A DNA stretch of 33,612 nucleotides from Thermogemmatispora sp. (GCF_019683635.1 NZ_JADGIA010000032.1:1-33612); one strand, 5' to 3'; positions 16,690 to 26,092 are shown, numbered from the stretch's first letter. Notes: generated by a model from the sequence alone, not told the origin. Numbers and translations are program-made.

Positions 16690-17667
16690 CTAGGTGAGGG
16701 AGAGTATCAGTTTACCGAAGTTACGATTCTCACCCATATAGCGATGGGCTTCGGCGATCTCTTCCAGGGGATAGACGCGCTCGATAACGGGCTTGACCCT
16801 GCCGCTTGCCAGCAAAGGCAGCACCGAGGTGGCAAAGCGGCGCGTGACGGCCAGCTTCTCCTCCAGGCTGCGCGCGCGCAAGGTTGAGCCACGAATCTGC
16901 AAGCGTTTGGCCATCAGCAGCCCAAGATTGATCTCGGCCTGGGCCCCGCCCATCGTGGCCAGAATGACCATGCGGCCCCAGGGAGCGAGGGCCTCCATAT
17001 TCTGAGCCAGGTAGGCAGAGCCAACGAAGTCGAGCACCACCTGTACACCCTGACCTCCCGTCAAACGCTGGACCTCAGCGGCGAAATCCTGAGCAGTGAG
17101 AGCATGGTCTAGCCCCAGCTCACGAGCCTGCTCCAGCTTGGCCGGCGTGCGCGCGGTGCCGAACGTAATGGCCCCGGTGGCATGGGCCAGCTGTATGGCT
17201 GCTGTGCCTACGCCGCTGCCGGCAGCATGGATCAATACGCGCTCGCCCATCTGCAGGCCCGCCTGTGTAAAGAGGGCGTCGTGAGCGGTCATGAAGACCT
17301 CGGGAATACCCGCCGCCTGCACAAAGTCGAGACGGTCGGGGATTTCCACCAGCAACCCTTCATGAACGACGATGTACTCGGCCTGTGCCCCCCCGCCGGC
17401 CAGACCCATCACGCGCTGACCCGGTCGCCAACGGCGCGCCAGAGGCCCCACCGCATCGACGGTCCCCGCAAACTCCAGCCCGGGAATACCAGAGGGCACA
17501 TCGGGCGGTGCAGGATAGCCACCCGCCCGCTGCAGCAAATCGGCGCGATTGAGGCCGGCAGCGTGCACACGCACACGAACCTGATCGCCCTGGGGCTCCG
17601 GCGTCGGCACCTCACGAATGGCCAGAACCTCGGGGCCTCCGGGACGAGTGATCACGACTGCTCGCAT
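16690..17667 (-). CDS. qor: Zinc-independent NAD(P)H:quinone oxidoreductase (MDR superfamily)
   Basis: Cytoplasmic oxidoreductase of 325 residues in the PIG3/QOR branch of the medium-chain dehydrogenases. Visible features are the N-terminal VRVHAAGLNRADLLQRAGGY, the GLEFAGTVDAVG loop, the VLIHAAGSGVGTAAIQLAHA nucleotide-binding motif, VVLDFVGS, and a C-terminal GRVKPVIERVYPLEEIAEAH. The catalytic-zinc ligands of alcohol dehydrogenases are missing, which fits the quinone oxidoreductase group. ATG 17667 has GGAGGAACAG about 10 nt upstream. It stands alone, divergent from murF and convergent with the CNNM-type gene, separated from the latter by 139 nt in which I see no clear terminator. The physiological substrate cannot be told from sequence. 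Confidence 0.88.
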   Translation of the reverse strand: MRAVVITRPGGPEVLAIREVPTPEPQGDQVRVRVHAAGLNRADLLQRAGGYPAPPDVPSGIPGLEFAGTVDAVGPLARRWRPGQRVMGLAGGGAQAEYIVVHEGLLVEIPDRLDFVQAAGIPEVFMTAHDALFTQAGLQMGERVLIHAAGSGVGTAAIQLAHATGAITFGTARTPAKLEQARELGLDHALTAQDFAAEVQRLTGGQGVQVVLDFVGSAYLAQNMEALAPWGRMVILATMGGAQAEINLGLLMAKRLQIRGSTLRARSLEEKLAVTRRFATSVLPLLASGRVKPVIERVYPLEEIAEAHRYMGENRNFGKLILSLT

Positions 17668-17834
17668 CGAAACTGTTCCTCCATTCCATCAGATTCCATT
17701 TCGGACCGCAGGCTGCTTACAGCCCGTGCTCTCTTCCCTTAACCTTATCACATTTCTCCCCGAACCGCGGCGTCAGGTCAGGGCGGGCGCGGTCTGCCCC
17801 GGCTGCCGGGCACGTATGCGCGCTGTAGAGGCTA

Positions 17835-17843
17835 TGGTATAAT
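17835..17843 (+). promoter_or_regulatory. Extended -10 promoter of the murF cluster
   Basis: TGGTATAAT contains a perfect TATAAT preceded by TG-n, 124 nt upstream of murF in the divergent qor/murF spacer (17668-17966). The -35 region is poor. This is the best promoter candidate for the murF-ddl block; nothing else was seen in the spacer. Confidence 0.55.
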
Positions 17844-17966
17844 GGCCCCAAGAATCCGTAGTTCGCAAGCCCGCAAATTGGTCCTGGCCAGAGAGAGACA
17901 GATCACCTGATAGAGGTAGTAAGGTAGCAGATATAGGCAGAGGAGAGAGGAGAGGACGTAGCTTTT

Positions 17967-19436
17967 ATGTTCACCCTTAGTGACATTCGTCAGGCCTGCG
18001 GCGATAGCGCTCGCTTCTACGGTCTGGGCTCCGAGGAAACGGAGCGCCTTTTCCCAGCAGCCCACCACGATAGCCGCCAGATCGAACCCGGCGATCTGTT
18101 CATCGCCCTCAAGGGCCAGCATGTCGATGGTCATCAGTTCATTCCCAACGCCGCGCGCCTAGGGGCCGGCGGCGCCCTCTGCAGTCAACTCGCTGAGGAC
18201 GTCCCCCCGTCCTTTCTGCAGATTGTCGTTCCCGATGTCCTTCAGGCCCTACACGCCATCGCCCGCCAGCGCGCCCAACGTCAGCAAGGCACTATCTTCA
18301 TTGGCATTACTGGCAGTAACGGTAAAACGAGCACTAAAGAGGCTATCGCTGCTGTTCTCAGCAGGCAGGCGCCAACGCTCAAAACCTTCGCCTCCTACAA
18401 TAACGAGATCGGTTATCCGCTGACGCTGCTGCGTCTAGAGCCGCAGCACCGCTATGCCGTACTCGAAATGGGGGCCCAGTGGGTCGGAGAGCTGGCCTGG
18501 CTCTGCCGAACCATCGCCCGCCCACACTGGTCGGTCATTACCAATGTCGGCAGCGCTCACCTTGAATTCTTCAAATCGGTCGAAGGCATCGTCCAGGCCA
18601 AAGGCGAGCTTGTCGAGGCCCTGCCTCCCGATGGCATCGCCTTCCTCAACTACGATGATCCGCGCGTACGCGGCATGGCGGCCCGGACGCAGGCGCGCGT
18701 CGTTTACTATGGAACAGCCGAGCAGGCCGAGGTGAGAGCCATTCCCGACGGCGGCGACCCGCTGCGCGGGCGGCACTTCCTCCTGAGCTATCATGGCGAA
18801 CAGTGTCCGGTTCAGTTGCATATTCCCGGTGACCACGGCATCTACATCGCCCTCGCTGCGGCGGCAGTTGGTTGCGCTGCTGGCCTGCCCCTGGCCGAGA
18901 TTCGTGCCGCCCTGGAGTCGCTGGCGCCGGTCAAAGGACGCGGCGAAATCAAGCCAGGGCCAAACGGCAGCACCCTCATCGACGACAGCTACAACGCCAG
19001 CGCCGAATCGATTATTGCCATCGCGCGCGCCATGCAGGCCACACCGGTCGAGAAAGGAGGGCGACGCTGGGCCGTGCTGGGCGACATCTTCGAGCTTGGT
19101 CCCCATGCTGAGCGCGAGCATCGTCGCGCTGGCGAGGCCCTTGGCGGCCTCGTTGACTATGTAGTGGCCGTTGGCGATCAGGCCCGCCACTATGTCGAGG
19201 GCGCCAGAGCTGCTGGCCTGCCGCCGGAGCGCACCCACTATTTTCCCGCTGACCCGCATGACCGTGCCGCCCTGGAAGAGGCCAAGCGCGCCGCGGCGGC
19301 TCTCCTGATAGCAGAGGTCCAACCTGCTGACCTGGTCCTGCTCAAAGGCTCGCGCGGCATGGCGATGGAAACCATGCTCAGCCTGTGGTCAGCCGAACCG
19401 GGGGCCTCAGCCGGGCGAGCAACCAGCGCACAATAA
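17967..19436 (+). CDS. murF: UDP-N-acetylmuramoyl-tripeptide--D-alanyl-D-alanine ligase
   Basis: Cytoplasmic Mur ligase that joins the D-Ala-D-Ala dipeptide to UDP-MurNAc-tripeptide, the last soluble step of the peptidoglycan precursor pathway. The 489-residue product has the N-terminal MurF domain ([25 protein letters not shown]), the ATP loop [63 protein letters not shown], and the C-terminal [16 protein letters not shown] and [13 protein letters not shown]. The length is a little above the usual 450. ATG 17967 follows AGAGGACG. ddl starts 29 nt after its stop, so the two share a transcript, which is sensible as Ddl makes the MurF substrate. Confidence 0.95.
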   Translation: MFTLSDIRQACGDSARFYGLGSEETERLFPAAHHDSRQIEPGDLFIALKGQHVDGHQFIPNAARLGAGGALCSQLAEDVPPSFLQIVVPDVLQALHAIARQRAQRQQGTIFIGITGSNGKTSTKEAIAAVLSRQAPTLKTFASYNNEIGYPLTLLRLEPQHRYAVLEMGAQWVGELAWLCRTIARPHWSVITNVGSAHLEFFKSVEGIVQAKGELVEALPPDGIAFLNYDDPRVRGMAARTQARVVYYGTAEQAEVRAIPDGGDPLRGRHFLLSYHGEQCPVQLHIPGDHGIYIALAAAAVGCAAGLPLAEIRAALESLAPVKGRGEIKPGPNGSTLIDDSYNASAESIIAIARAMQATPVEKGGRRWAVLGDIFELGPHAEREHRRAGEALGGLVDYVVAVGDQARHYVEGARAAGLPPERTHYFPADPHDRAALEEAKRAAAALLIAEVQPADLVLLKGSRGMAMETMLSLWSAEPGASAGRATSAQ

Positions 19437-19465
19437 GCGGGAAGAGAGGAAGGAGAGAGCAGAGC

Positions 19466-20614
19466 ATGCAGCACTCCCAAGCAAAGACGCGCAAGCTGCG
19501 CGTTGGCGTCATCTTCGGTGGCCGCTCGGGCGAGCACGAAGTCTCCATCGCCTCTGCCACCTCGATCATCGAGCACCTCGACCCCAACAAATATGAGGTT
19601 GTACCCATTGCCATTACTCAGGAAGGGCGCTGGCTGCTCGGCGCCGACCCCCAGCGCCTGCTGGCTGCCGAAACAGGTCAAGAGAGGACAGCTCTCAGCG
19701 AGAGCCTGGCGGTTGCCTTGCCTGGAGATCCCACCGTGGGGCACCTGGTGCCGCTGAACCAGCCCGAGAACGTTGGGCAGGCCCTTGAAGCGGGCCGGGT
19801 TGACGTCATCTTTCCGGTTCTGCACGGCACCTACGGCGAAGATGGCACCCTCCAGGGGCTGCTAGAGATGGCCGGCGTGCCCTACGTTGGCTGCGGCGTC
19901 CTGGGGTCCGCTCTGGGCATGGATAAAGAAAAAATGAAAATGGTCTTCCAGGCCCTCGGCCTCCCCATCGTCGATTACCTGGTCTACCGTCGCCATGACT
20001 GGGAGCGCGATCCGGCCCCCATCATCGCAGCCGTGGAAGCCCGGCTTGGCTATCCCTGCTTCGTCAAGCCAGTCAATCTCGGCTCCAGCGTCGGCGTCAG
20101 CAAAGCCCACAACCGCCAGGAACTGGAGCAGGCCATCACCCTGGCCGCCGAATACGATCGCAAAATCATCGTCGAGCGAGGCATCGACTGCCGTGAGCTG
20201 GAGTGCGCCGTTTTGGGGAACGACGAGCCTCTGGCCTCGGTCGTTGGCGAAATCATCCCGAGCAACGAATTCTACGACTATCGCGCCAAGTACATCGACA
20301 ACCGCTCGCAGATAGTCATCCCTGCCGACCTGCCGCAGGAGACCGCTGAGCTGGTGCGTCACTACGCCGTTCAGGCTTTTCTCGCCCTTGACCTGAGCGG
20401 CCTGGCGCGTGTCGACTTCTTCCTGGAGAAGGCCAGTGGGCAGCTCTACATCAACGAAGTCAACACCATGCCCGGCTTCACCACCATCAGCATGTACCCG
20501 AAGCTCTGGCAGGCCAGCGGCCTTCCCTACGAGCAGCTACTCGACCGCCTGATCGAGCTAGCCCTGGAGCGCCACACCGATCAGCAGCGCAACCGCACCC
20601 GGCTCCAGCTCTAA
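19466..20614 (+). CDS. ddl: D-alanine--D-alanine ligase
   Basis: ATP-grasp enzyme that makes D-Ala-D-Ala for MurF. The 382-residue product begins [21 protein letters not shown], then LDVNP-type sequence is replaced by HLDPNKYEV, and continues [57 protein letters not shown], and the metal-site ARVDFFLE and [19 protein letters not shown]. The omega-loop [11 protein letters not shown] has the Tyr-based pattern of true D-Ala-D-Ala ligases rather than the lactate-type Van ligases, so no vancomycin resistance is implied. ATG 19466 is chosen, with GGAGAGAG upstream; an earlier frame start inside murF lacks family sequence. It is co-transcribed with murF. Confidence 0.95.
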   Translation: MQHSQAKTRKLRVGVIFGGRSGEHEVSIASATSIIEHLDPNKYEVVPIAITQEGRWLLGADPQRLLAAETGQERTALSESLAVALPGDPTVGHLVPLNQPENVGQALEAGRVDVIFPVLHGTYGEDGTLQGLLEMAGVPYVGCGVLGSALGMDKEKMKMVFQALGLPIVDYLVYRRHDWERDPAPIIAAVEARLGYPCFVKPVNLGSSVGVSKAHNRQELEQAITLAAEYDRKIIVERGIDCRELECAVLGNDEPLASVVGEIIPSNEFYDYRAKYIDNRSQIVIPADLPQETAELVRHYAVQAFLALDLSGLARVDFFLEKASGQLYINEVNTMPGFTTISMYPKLWQASGLPYEQLLDRLIELALERHTDQQRNRTRLQL

Positions 20615-20719
20615 CCAGCCAGTCTGACAGACAAGCGGCCAGGAAGCCAGAAAGCGCCCAGTTCAGCATCAGCACATCAGCAAGCAGAGCAGAAAAAAGC
20701 AGGAGACAGAGAAAGCACT

Positions 20720-21820
20720 ATGGCCCACATCCATCAGCGACGTACCACCCGCACCACCATCGCCGCCATCAGCGTTGAGCCGCTCAACATTCCCTTGTTG
20801 GAGCCATTTACCATTGCCACCGGGAGCACCAGCGAGGCGCGCAACGTGCTCATCACCATCACCCTGGAAGACGGCAGTGTTGGCTACGGCGAGGCCGCGC
20901 CCTTCCTGCCCAGTCTGGGCGAAGACCAGAACACGGCGCTGGCTGCCGCCCAGAGCTGCGCCGCCCTGCTGCAGGGCAAAGACGCCGCTCACTGGCGCAG
21001 CCTGGCCCGCCTCTTGCGCAGCCTCTATTTCAGCCAGTCTTCTGTCTGCGCCGGTTTCGAAATGGCCCTCCTCGATGCCCTGACGCGCTCCTACGGCTTA
21101 CCCCTTTACGCCTTCTTTGGCGGAGCCAGCAATGCTGTCGAGACCGACCTCAGCATTCCCCTGGTCGAACCTGAGCACGCCTACGAGCTGGCGCGGGCCG
21201 CTGTCGAACGTGGCATTCGCACCATCAAGATCAAAGTCGGCAGCGACGTCCGCGAAGATGTGGCACGAGTCGAAGCGGTGCGCGAAGGGGCGCCCGACGC
21301 AGGTCTGACCCTGGACGCCAACCAGGGCTACACACCAGCCGAAGCCCTGCTCTGTCTGGAAGCCCTCGACGAGCGCGACATCCGCCCGCTGCTGCTCGAA
21401 CAGCCCGTTCCCAAAGACGACTACGAGGGTCTGCGCTATGTCACCCAGCACAGCCGCGTTCCGGTCGCCGCGGACGAGAGCGCCTACAGCGCCGCTAACG
21501 TCGCCCACCTGATTGCGATGGGGGCTGTTAACGTTGTCAACATCAAGCTCATGAAAAGCGGCATCGTCGAAGCCCTCGACATCGCCGCTGTCTGTCGCGC
21601 CACCCACACTCAGCTCATGATCGGCGCCATGATGGAGTCGCGCCTGGCTATCAGCGCTGCCGCTCATTTCGTCGCCGGTCTAGGCGGCTTCCGCTTCATC
21701 GACCTCGACACTCCGATGCTGCTGGCAGCTGACCCCTTCAGCGGTGGCTACGAGCAGCGGGGCGGCCTTTACGATCTCTCGGGCGTCGAGAGTGGCCTGG
21801 GCATCAGCCGGCGTCAGTGA
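20720..21820 (+). CDS. Dipeptide epimerase (L-Ala-D/L-Glu epimerase-like), enolase superfamily
   Basis: A 366-residue member of the muconate-lactonising subgroup of the enolase superfamily. Such enzymes usually epimerise L-Ala-D-Glu released from peptidoglycan to L-Ala-L-Glu, letting the cell reuse murein peptides. Catalytic features: TIKIKVGSD with K170 and K172, metal ligands D199 (LTLDANQGY), E227 (LLLEQPVPKDD) and D252 (VAADESAYS), and the second base K276 (NIKLMKSG). The capping domain loops and IGAMMESRLAISAAAHF are typical of dipeptide epimerases. ATG 20720 has AGGAGACAG 8 to 13 nt upstream. It lies 105 nt after ddl, so it may belong to the murF-ddl transcript, and that context supports a cell-wall peptide role. 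The exact dipeptide preference is not readable by eye. Confidence 0.87.
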   Translation: MAHIHQRRTTRTTIAAISVEPLNIPLLEPFTIATGSTSEARNVLITITLEDGSVGYGEAAPFLPSLGEDQNTALAAAQSCAALLQGKDAAHWRSLARLLRSLYFSQSSVCAGFEMALLDALTRSYGLPLYAFFGGASNAVETDLSIPLVEPEHAYELARAAVERGIRTIKIKVGSDVREDVARVEAVREGAPDAGLTLDANQGYTPAEALLCLEALDERDIRPLLLEQPVPKDDYEGLRYVTQHSRVPVAADESAYSAANVAHLIAMGAVNVVNIKLMKSGIVEALDIAAVCRATHTQLMIGAMMESRLAISAAAHFVAGLGGFRFIDLDTPMLLAADPFSGGYEQRGGLYDLSGVESGLGISRRQ

Positions 21821-21922
21821 GCGAACGGGGCGGGCCTCATCTCTCTGGTGCAGGCTGGTTAAGAGCAGGCAAACAGGCAGATAGGCGAGCAAGCACAGAA
21901 GCCACCCCAGACCAGAGGGCAG

Positions 21923-23824
21923 CTAGCGATAGGAGGACGCCTGTAGATTGAAGAGTTCGGCATAGCGTCCTCCGCGCGCCATCAGCTCCTCATGGCTGCC
22001 TTGCTCAATCACCTCGCCTCGCTCCAAGACCAGAATGAGGTCGGCCACACGCACCGTCGAAAAGCGGTGCGAGATAAAGATGGCAATGCGCCCGCGGGTC
22101 AATTCGCGCATGCGGGCAAACAGATCATGCTCGGCCTGGGCGTCCAGCGCCGAGGTCGGCTCATCGAGAATGAGGATCTGGGCCTCGCGCATAAAGCCGC
22201 GGGCCAGGGCCATCTTCTGCCACTCGCCGCCCGAGAGATGGTGGCCCTCCTCGAACCAGCGCCCCAGCATTGTCTCGTAGCCCTGCGGCAGACGAGCGAT
22301 CACCTCGTCGGCTCCGCTCTTCTGGGCCGCCGTCGTGATCCGTGATCGATCCTCGATGAAATCAACCTGGCCGACGCCGATGTTCTCGCGAGCCAGCAGC
22401 TGGTACTGCACAAAGTCCTGGAAAATGATGCCGATCTCGCGGCGCAGCTCGTCAGGATCGTATTCGCGAATATCGTGACCATTGACCAGAATCTGGCCCT
22501 CCTGGGGATCGTAGAGGCGCGCCAGTAACTTGACCAGGGTGGTCTTGCCGGCCCCATTGCGCCCGACGATGGCCAGCGTCTGGCCACCCTCCAGCTTAAA
22601 GCTCACATTGCGCAGCGCCGGCTCCTGCCGTCCCTCGTAGCAGAAGGTCACGTTGCGGAACTCGATGCCCCGCGTAAACGGGCGCTCCAGCGGCACAGGA
22701 TTGGCCGGACGCGGCATCTCGGGGCGCAGGGCCAGCACCTCAAAGAGCGTGCTCAGATACAAATTATGCTCATACATCGATGAGAAGCCGCTCAGAATAT
22801 TTTGAAAGTTATTCTGTACAGAGTTAGCGGCCTGGGTATAGAGCGTCAAGTCGCCGATAGAGACGCGTCCATAGATGGCCTGAATGGCCACATAGAGAAA
22901 GGTGCCGCTGCTCACCAGCGTCGTCAGTGTTCCCCAGCCGAAACCGGCCAGATAGCGTCGTACCACCAGGCGGCGCTCTTCGCTGAGGAAGCGCTCGGCG
23001 AACTGCTTAAAGCGTTCGATAAAGAATGGACCCAGGTTGAAAATCTTGATCTCCTTCTGATAGGAGTCGGTGGTCAGCAGGTTGACCAGATAGGCTTGCA
23101 TGCGCCGTTCCTGAGACTGGCGCCGTCTGAGCTGAAAGCCGCGCCAGCCGTAGCGCGCGTCGGCGATAAAGGCAGGCACCGGCGCCACGAGAGCGATGAC
23201 GGCCAGCCACCACTCCAGCCGCACCAGCAAGACGATCATCGAGCCAAAGGTGAGAGCGTTGCGCAGCAGGGAAAAGGTGCCGGCGATCATCATCACCGGG
23301 CGCAGCATGGCCTCTTGCTGCACCTGCTGCAGCTTATCGTAGAATTCGGAGCGCTCGAAAAAGGCCATATCGAGAGTATGAGCGTGCTCGATCAGCAGAT
23401 ACTGTACGCGGCTGGCCGTTTCATCCTGCAGGATCTGCTGAAATGTATTGCTCAGCGTGCTCAGCAGACTCATCACGAGGTTCAGCAACAGCTGCAGCCC
23501 GGCCAGGATGGCGATCAGGCGCAGATAGTAGTCGGCGCGCGCGCTCTCCCTGATGGCCATGACGACAGCATCCAGCAGGAGCTTATTGAGATAGATAGTC
23601 GAGGCTGGCACGAAGGCCAGCAGCAGCGTGGTTAGACCCAGGCCCAGGGTCAGCCAGGGGTTGGTCTCCCAGACCAGGCGCAGAGAGCGTGCCAGGCCGG
23701 CGAGGGCCCCTGGCACGCTCCGCACAAAGCGGACGAGACGCTCCCGCCATGAGAGGTCTTCGTCCTCCTCGCTCTGCTGCCTGAACGGTGAGGGTCTGCG
23801 CATCATGTGCGTACGATAGAGCAT
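21923..23824 (-). CDS. ABC exporter half-transporter (fused permease and ATPase)
   Basis: A 633-residue type-I exporter subunit, working as a dimer in the membrane to push out a lipid, peptide or drug-like molecule. The six-helix membrane domain occupies about 50-350 (for example LTLGLGLTTLLLAFVPAS, DMAFFERSEFYDKLQQVQQE). The ATPase domain has Walker A VGRNGAGKTT, Q-loop IIFQDFVQYQLLARENIGVG, signature LSGGEWQKMALARG, Walker B ILILDEPTSALDAQ and the H-loop ISHRFSTVRVADLI. ATG 23824, with AAGGGG just upstream, begins 7 nt after the stop of the GMC oxidase gene, so the two are coupled; an upstream in-frame start would run inside that gene. The tight linkage suggests the exported compound is related to the oxidase product or substrate (inference). 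Confidence 0.9.
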   Translation of the reverse strand: MLYRTHMMRRPSPFRQQSEEDEDLSWRERLVRFVRSVPGALAGLARSLRLVWETNPWLTLGLGLTTLLLAFVPASTIYLNKLLLDAVVMAIRESARADYYLRLIAILAGLQLLLNLVMSLLSTLSNTFQQILQDETASRVQYLLIEHAHTLDMAFFERSEFYDKLQQVQQEAMLRPVMMIAGTFSLLRNALTFGSMIVLLVRLEWWLAVIALVAPVPAFIADARYGWRGFQLRRRQSQERRMQAYLVNLLTTDSYQKEIKIFNLGPFFIERFKQFAERFLSEERRLVVRRYLAGFGWGTLTTLVSSGTFLYVAIQAIYGRVSIGDLTLYTQAANSVQNNFQNILSGFSSMYEHNLYLSTLFEVLALRPEMPRPANPVPLERPFTRGIEFRNVTFCYEGRQEPALRNVSFKLEGGQTLAIVGRNGAGKTTLVKLLARLYDPQEGQILVNGHDIREYDPDELRREIGIIFQDFVQYQLLARENIGVGQVDFIEDRSRITTAAQKSGADEVIARLPQGYETMLGRWFEEGHHLSGGEWQKMALARGFMREAQILILDEPTSALDAQAEHDLFARMRELTRGRIAIFISHRFSTVRVADLILVLERGEVIEQGSHEELMARGGRYAELFNLQASSYR

Positions 23825-23831
23825 ATTCCCC

Positions 23832-25892
23832 TTACAGCGTTGATTTGATGTATTGCGCTGCCCTGTGGGCCAGCGCCATGATCGAGAGCATCGGATTGAC
23901 GCCGGAAGGCGAGGGGAAGACGCTACCATCGCAGACAAAGAGGCCGCGCACACCATGCACCTCATGATTGCCATCGACCACGGCCTGCCGTGGATCGCTG
24001 CCCATACGACAGGTACCCATCTGGTGGGCCGTGAAGATCATGAGGCGATTGGGGGCCAGGCCGTGGCGCTCAAGCTGGCGCTCGAACTCGCGGAACTGCC
24101 GTTCATCGAGCGTGCCGTCGGCGGCGCGATCCAGGCGCGTGCGCCGCGTATGCAGCGAGAGCACAGAGCGTGCGCCGGCGGCGAAATGCACGCGCGCCGC
24201 CTGTGCTATGCCGTGCAGCAAGTGGCGGCGATCGTAGACCGAGACCACATAATCGATGACTGGCTCGCCATCCTTGGCGACAGTGACGCGGCCCTCCCCG
24301 CGATCGCGGGTCAGGACGATGAAGGCCGCCACGTAGGGCGCCTGCAGCAGCTCGCGGCGGTAGTCGCGCGCCGACCACCAGGGCAGGGCCACGCCCAGCA
24401 TCCCCGGATGCACGGGAGCGGTCTCCAGCTTGTAGCCATAGGTACCGTCTAGATGGCCAAACTGATTGCTGTAGGCCGACTGCAGGACCCCTTTCCAGGG
24501 ATAAATCTTGTCAGGATAGAGGCCGGCCACCACCGCCGTCGGGTGCAGATAGAGATGGCGCCCAATGTGGGGATTGCTCAAGCCGGAGCGCAGCAAGAGG
24601 GCCGGCGAGTGAATCGAGCCCGCCGCCACAATGACGGCCCGGGCCCGCACAGTCAGGCGACTGAGGCGTCCACTCTGAGGATCACGCACGCTGGCTACGA
24701 CCCCGACAGCGCGCCCCTGCTCGATCAGCACACGATCGGCGCTGCAGTTCACGATGATGCGGGCGCCTGCCTCAAAAGCGTCCTGTAAATAGGTTGCGAG
24801 CGTCGAGCGCTTGCAGCCGTAGCGGCAGCCGAAACAACAGGTGCCACAGCGCTGGTTACAGCCGACGGCATTACGACGCAGGACGCCTGCATGGTAGCCC
24901 AGGGCAGTGCAGCCATCGGCCAGAACCTGATTCTGCCGATTGTGAGCGCTATTCTCCATATTGACACCGATGCGCTCCTCGACGGCAGCGAAACTGTCCT
25001 GCAGGCTCTTGCCCGTCAGCTCGCTCACGCCTGATTGCCTTGCCCACTCGTCCAGGATGTCCTCCGGGGTTCTGAAGGAGGTCATCCAGTTGACGACCGT
25101 CCCTCCGCCAAGCGTGCTGCCAGCCAGGACGGTGATGCCGAGGTCGCGCGAGGTCAAGAGGCCACGCTGCAGGTAGAGTTCGGTCATCCCTCGCCCTTCC
25201 TCAACTGGAAAGGTCTCTTCATTATAACATCCCCCTTTCTCAAGGACCACCACGCTCTTGCCGGCACGGGCCAGCTCCCCGGCGACGACTCCCCCACCAG
25301 CCCCGGAACCGATGACGACGGCGTCGGCCTCCAGAGTGGTATCGTTTTCGATAGGGAAAGGCTGCAGGGAACGCGCGACGGTCGCCGGCGGGTCCTGGGG
25401 CGGCGTGTAATCCAGCACCTCCCAGTTGGGATTGCGACCCCGCTCATCGAGAGCTGCAAAGAAGATGAAGCCGGCCAGCCGCTTCATGGCCTGGAAGCCC
25501 TGACGCAGCAGACCAAGTGGACTGTTGGCCAGAGCCAGGAGATAGCGCTCGCGCAGCTCCTGGGGCAGGCTTGTGAAGGACTGGGGCCTGCCAACAAGGA
25601 GCAGGGAGGTGAGCGGACTGCTCAGAAGGGCGAGAAGCTGGCGAATCTGCCCTTTGCGCTCTTCCCCTTCCAGGGCCAGCATCTCGGCCATGCGCTGGGC
25701 CACCTGGAGGTCGGCAGCTCGCCGTCGATAGTAGGCAGCTTCTTCGGCACTCACTCCGGGGGGCGGTTCCAGCGAAGGGAGCAGGGTATCACAGATAGCT
25801 TCCAGAATGGCGAACTCGGCAGGCGAGAGCCACGCCGCTCCCTGACTCTGACGCTGCACGATGGGTGATAGCACAGTGGAGGAGATGGTCAT
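23832..25892 (-). CDS. GMC-family FAD oxidoreductase, long-chain alcohol oxidase-like, with six-cysteine cluster
   Basis: A 686-residue flavoenzyme that should oxidise an alcohol. About 180 N-terminal residues are helical and start like gluconate 2-dehydrogenase subunit 3 (LSPAEFAILEAICDTLLPSL). The FAD domain begins ADAVVIGSGAGGGVVAGELA (189-208), then TVLAGSTLGGGTVVNW, VIVAAGSIHSPALLLRSG, and the active-site HQMGTCRMG with CDGSVFPSPSGVNPMLSIMA at the end. Six cysteines (345, 349, 352, 353, 356, 360) crowd the segment before STLATYLQDA, more than is usual in the family. ATG 25892 is fixed by AAGGAGGT 7 nt upstream. It is followed after 7 nt by an ABC exporter. Long-chain alcohols or sterol-like substrates are plausible, but unproven. 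Confidence 0.88.
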   Translation of the reverse strand: MTISSTVLSPIVQRQSQGAAWLSPAEFAILEAICDTLLPSLEPPPGVSAEEAAYYRRRAADLQVAQRMAEMLALEGEERKGQIRQLLALLSSPLTSLLLVGRPQSFTSLPQELRERYLLALANSPLGLLRQGFQAMKRLAGFIFFAALDERGRNPNWEVLDYTPPQDPPATVARSLQPFPIENDTTLEADAVVIGSGAGGGVVAGELARAGKSVVVLEKGGCYNEETFPVEEGRGMTELYLQRGLLTSRDLGITVLAGSTLGGGTVVNWMTSFRTPEDILDEWARQSGVSELTGKSLQDSFAAVEERIGVNMENSAHNRQNQVLADGCTALGYHAGVLRRNAVGCNQRCGTCCFGCRYGCKRSTLATYLQDAFEAGARIIVNCSADRVLIEQGRAVGVVASVRDPQSGRLSRLTVRARAVIVAAGSIHSPALLLRSGLSNPHIGRHLYLHPTAVVAGLYPDKIYPWKGVLQSAYSNQFGHLDGTYGYKLETAPVHPGMLGVALPWWSARDYRRELLQAPYVAAFIVLTRDRGEGRVTVAKDGEPVIDYVVSVYDRRHLLHGIAQAARVHFAAGARSVLSLHTRRTRLDRAADGTLDERQFREFERQLERHGLAPNRLMIFTAHQMGTCRMGSDPRQAVVDGNHEVHGVRGLFVCDGSVFPSPSGVNPMLSIMALAHRAAQYIKSTL

Positions 25893-26005
25893 TGAGCGTA
25901 CCTCCTTCCTTTCGCTCAATACACTGGATCATGCCGACGTTGCATGATTTTGGGCAAAGCGATACAGTCACAGTGAAGAGCTGACATATCTCTATAGTGT
26001 AGGTA

Positions 26006-26034
26006 AGTATAGCATAATCTGGCCTGCCCTTCAG
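26006..26034 (-). promoter_or_regulatory. Promoter of the oxidase/exporter operon
   Basis: On the minus strand TG-C-TATACT (26014-26006) forms an extended -10, with CTGAAG (26034-26029) 17 bp upstream as a weak -35. The start would fall about 107 nt before the oxidase ATG. Confidence 0.5.
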
Positions 26035-26084
26035 GCCCTCTTATGGCGTCTCGTGCCGCTCCCCAAGCGCTTTCAGGCCCTCTT
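26030..26084 (+). repeat. 13-bp direct repeat TTCAGGCCCTCTT
   Basis: Identical copies at 26030-26042 and 26072-26084, 42 bp apart start to start (four helical turns). One copy overlaps the -35 of the oxidase promoter and the other ends next to the palindrome, so both could be protein-binding sites on one face of the DNA. Confidence 0.7.
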
Positions 26085-26092
26085 GACAAATC

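Noticed and set aside
18435..19322. A 295-codon minus-strand frame opposite murF
   Set aside because: Antisense to a clear MurF; no domain seen.
19466..20614. Possible vancomycin-type D-Ala-D-Lac ligase
   Set aside because: The omega-loop has the Tyr pattern (FYDYRAKY) of ordinary D-Ala-D-Ala ligases and the gene sits with murF, not with van genes.
22802..23635. A 277-codon plus-strand frame opposite the ABC exporter
   Set aside because: Gln/His-rich antisense shadow of the membrane domain with no motif.
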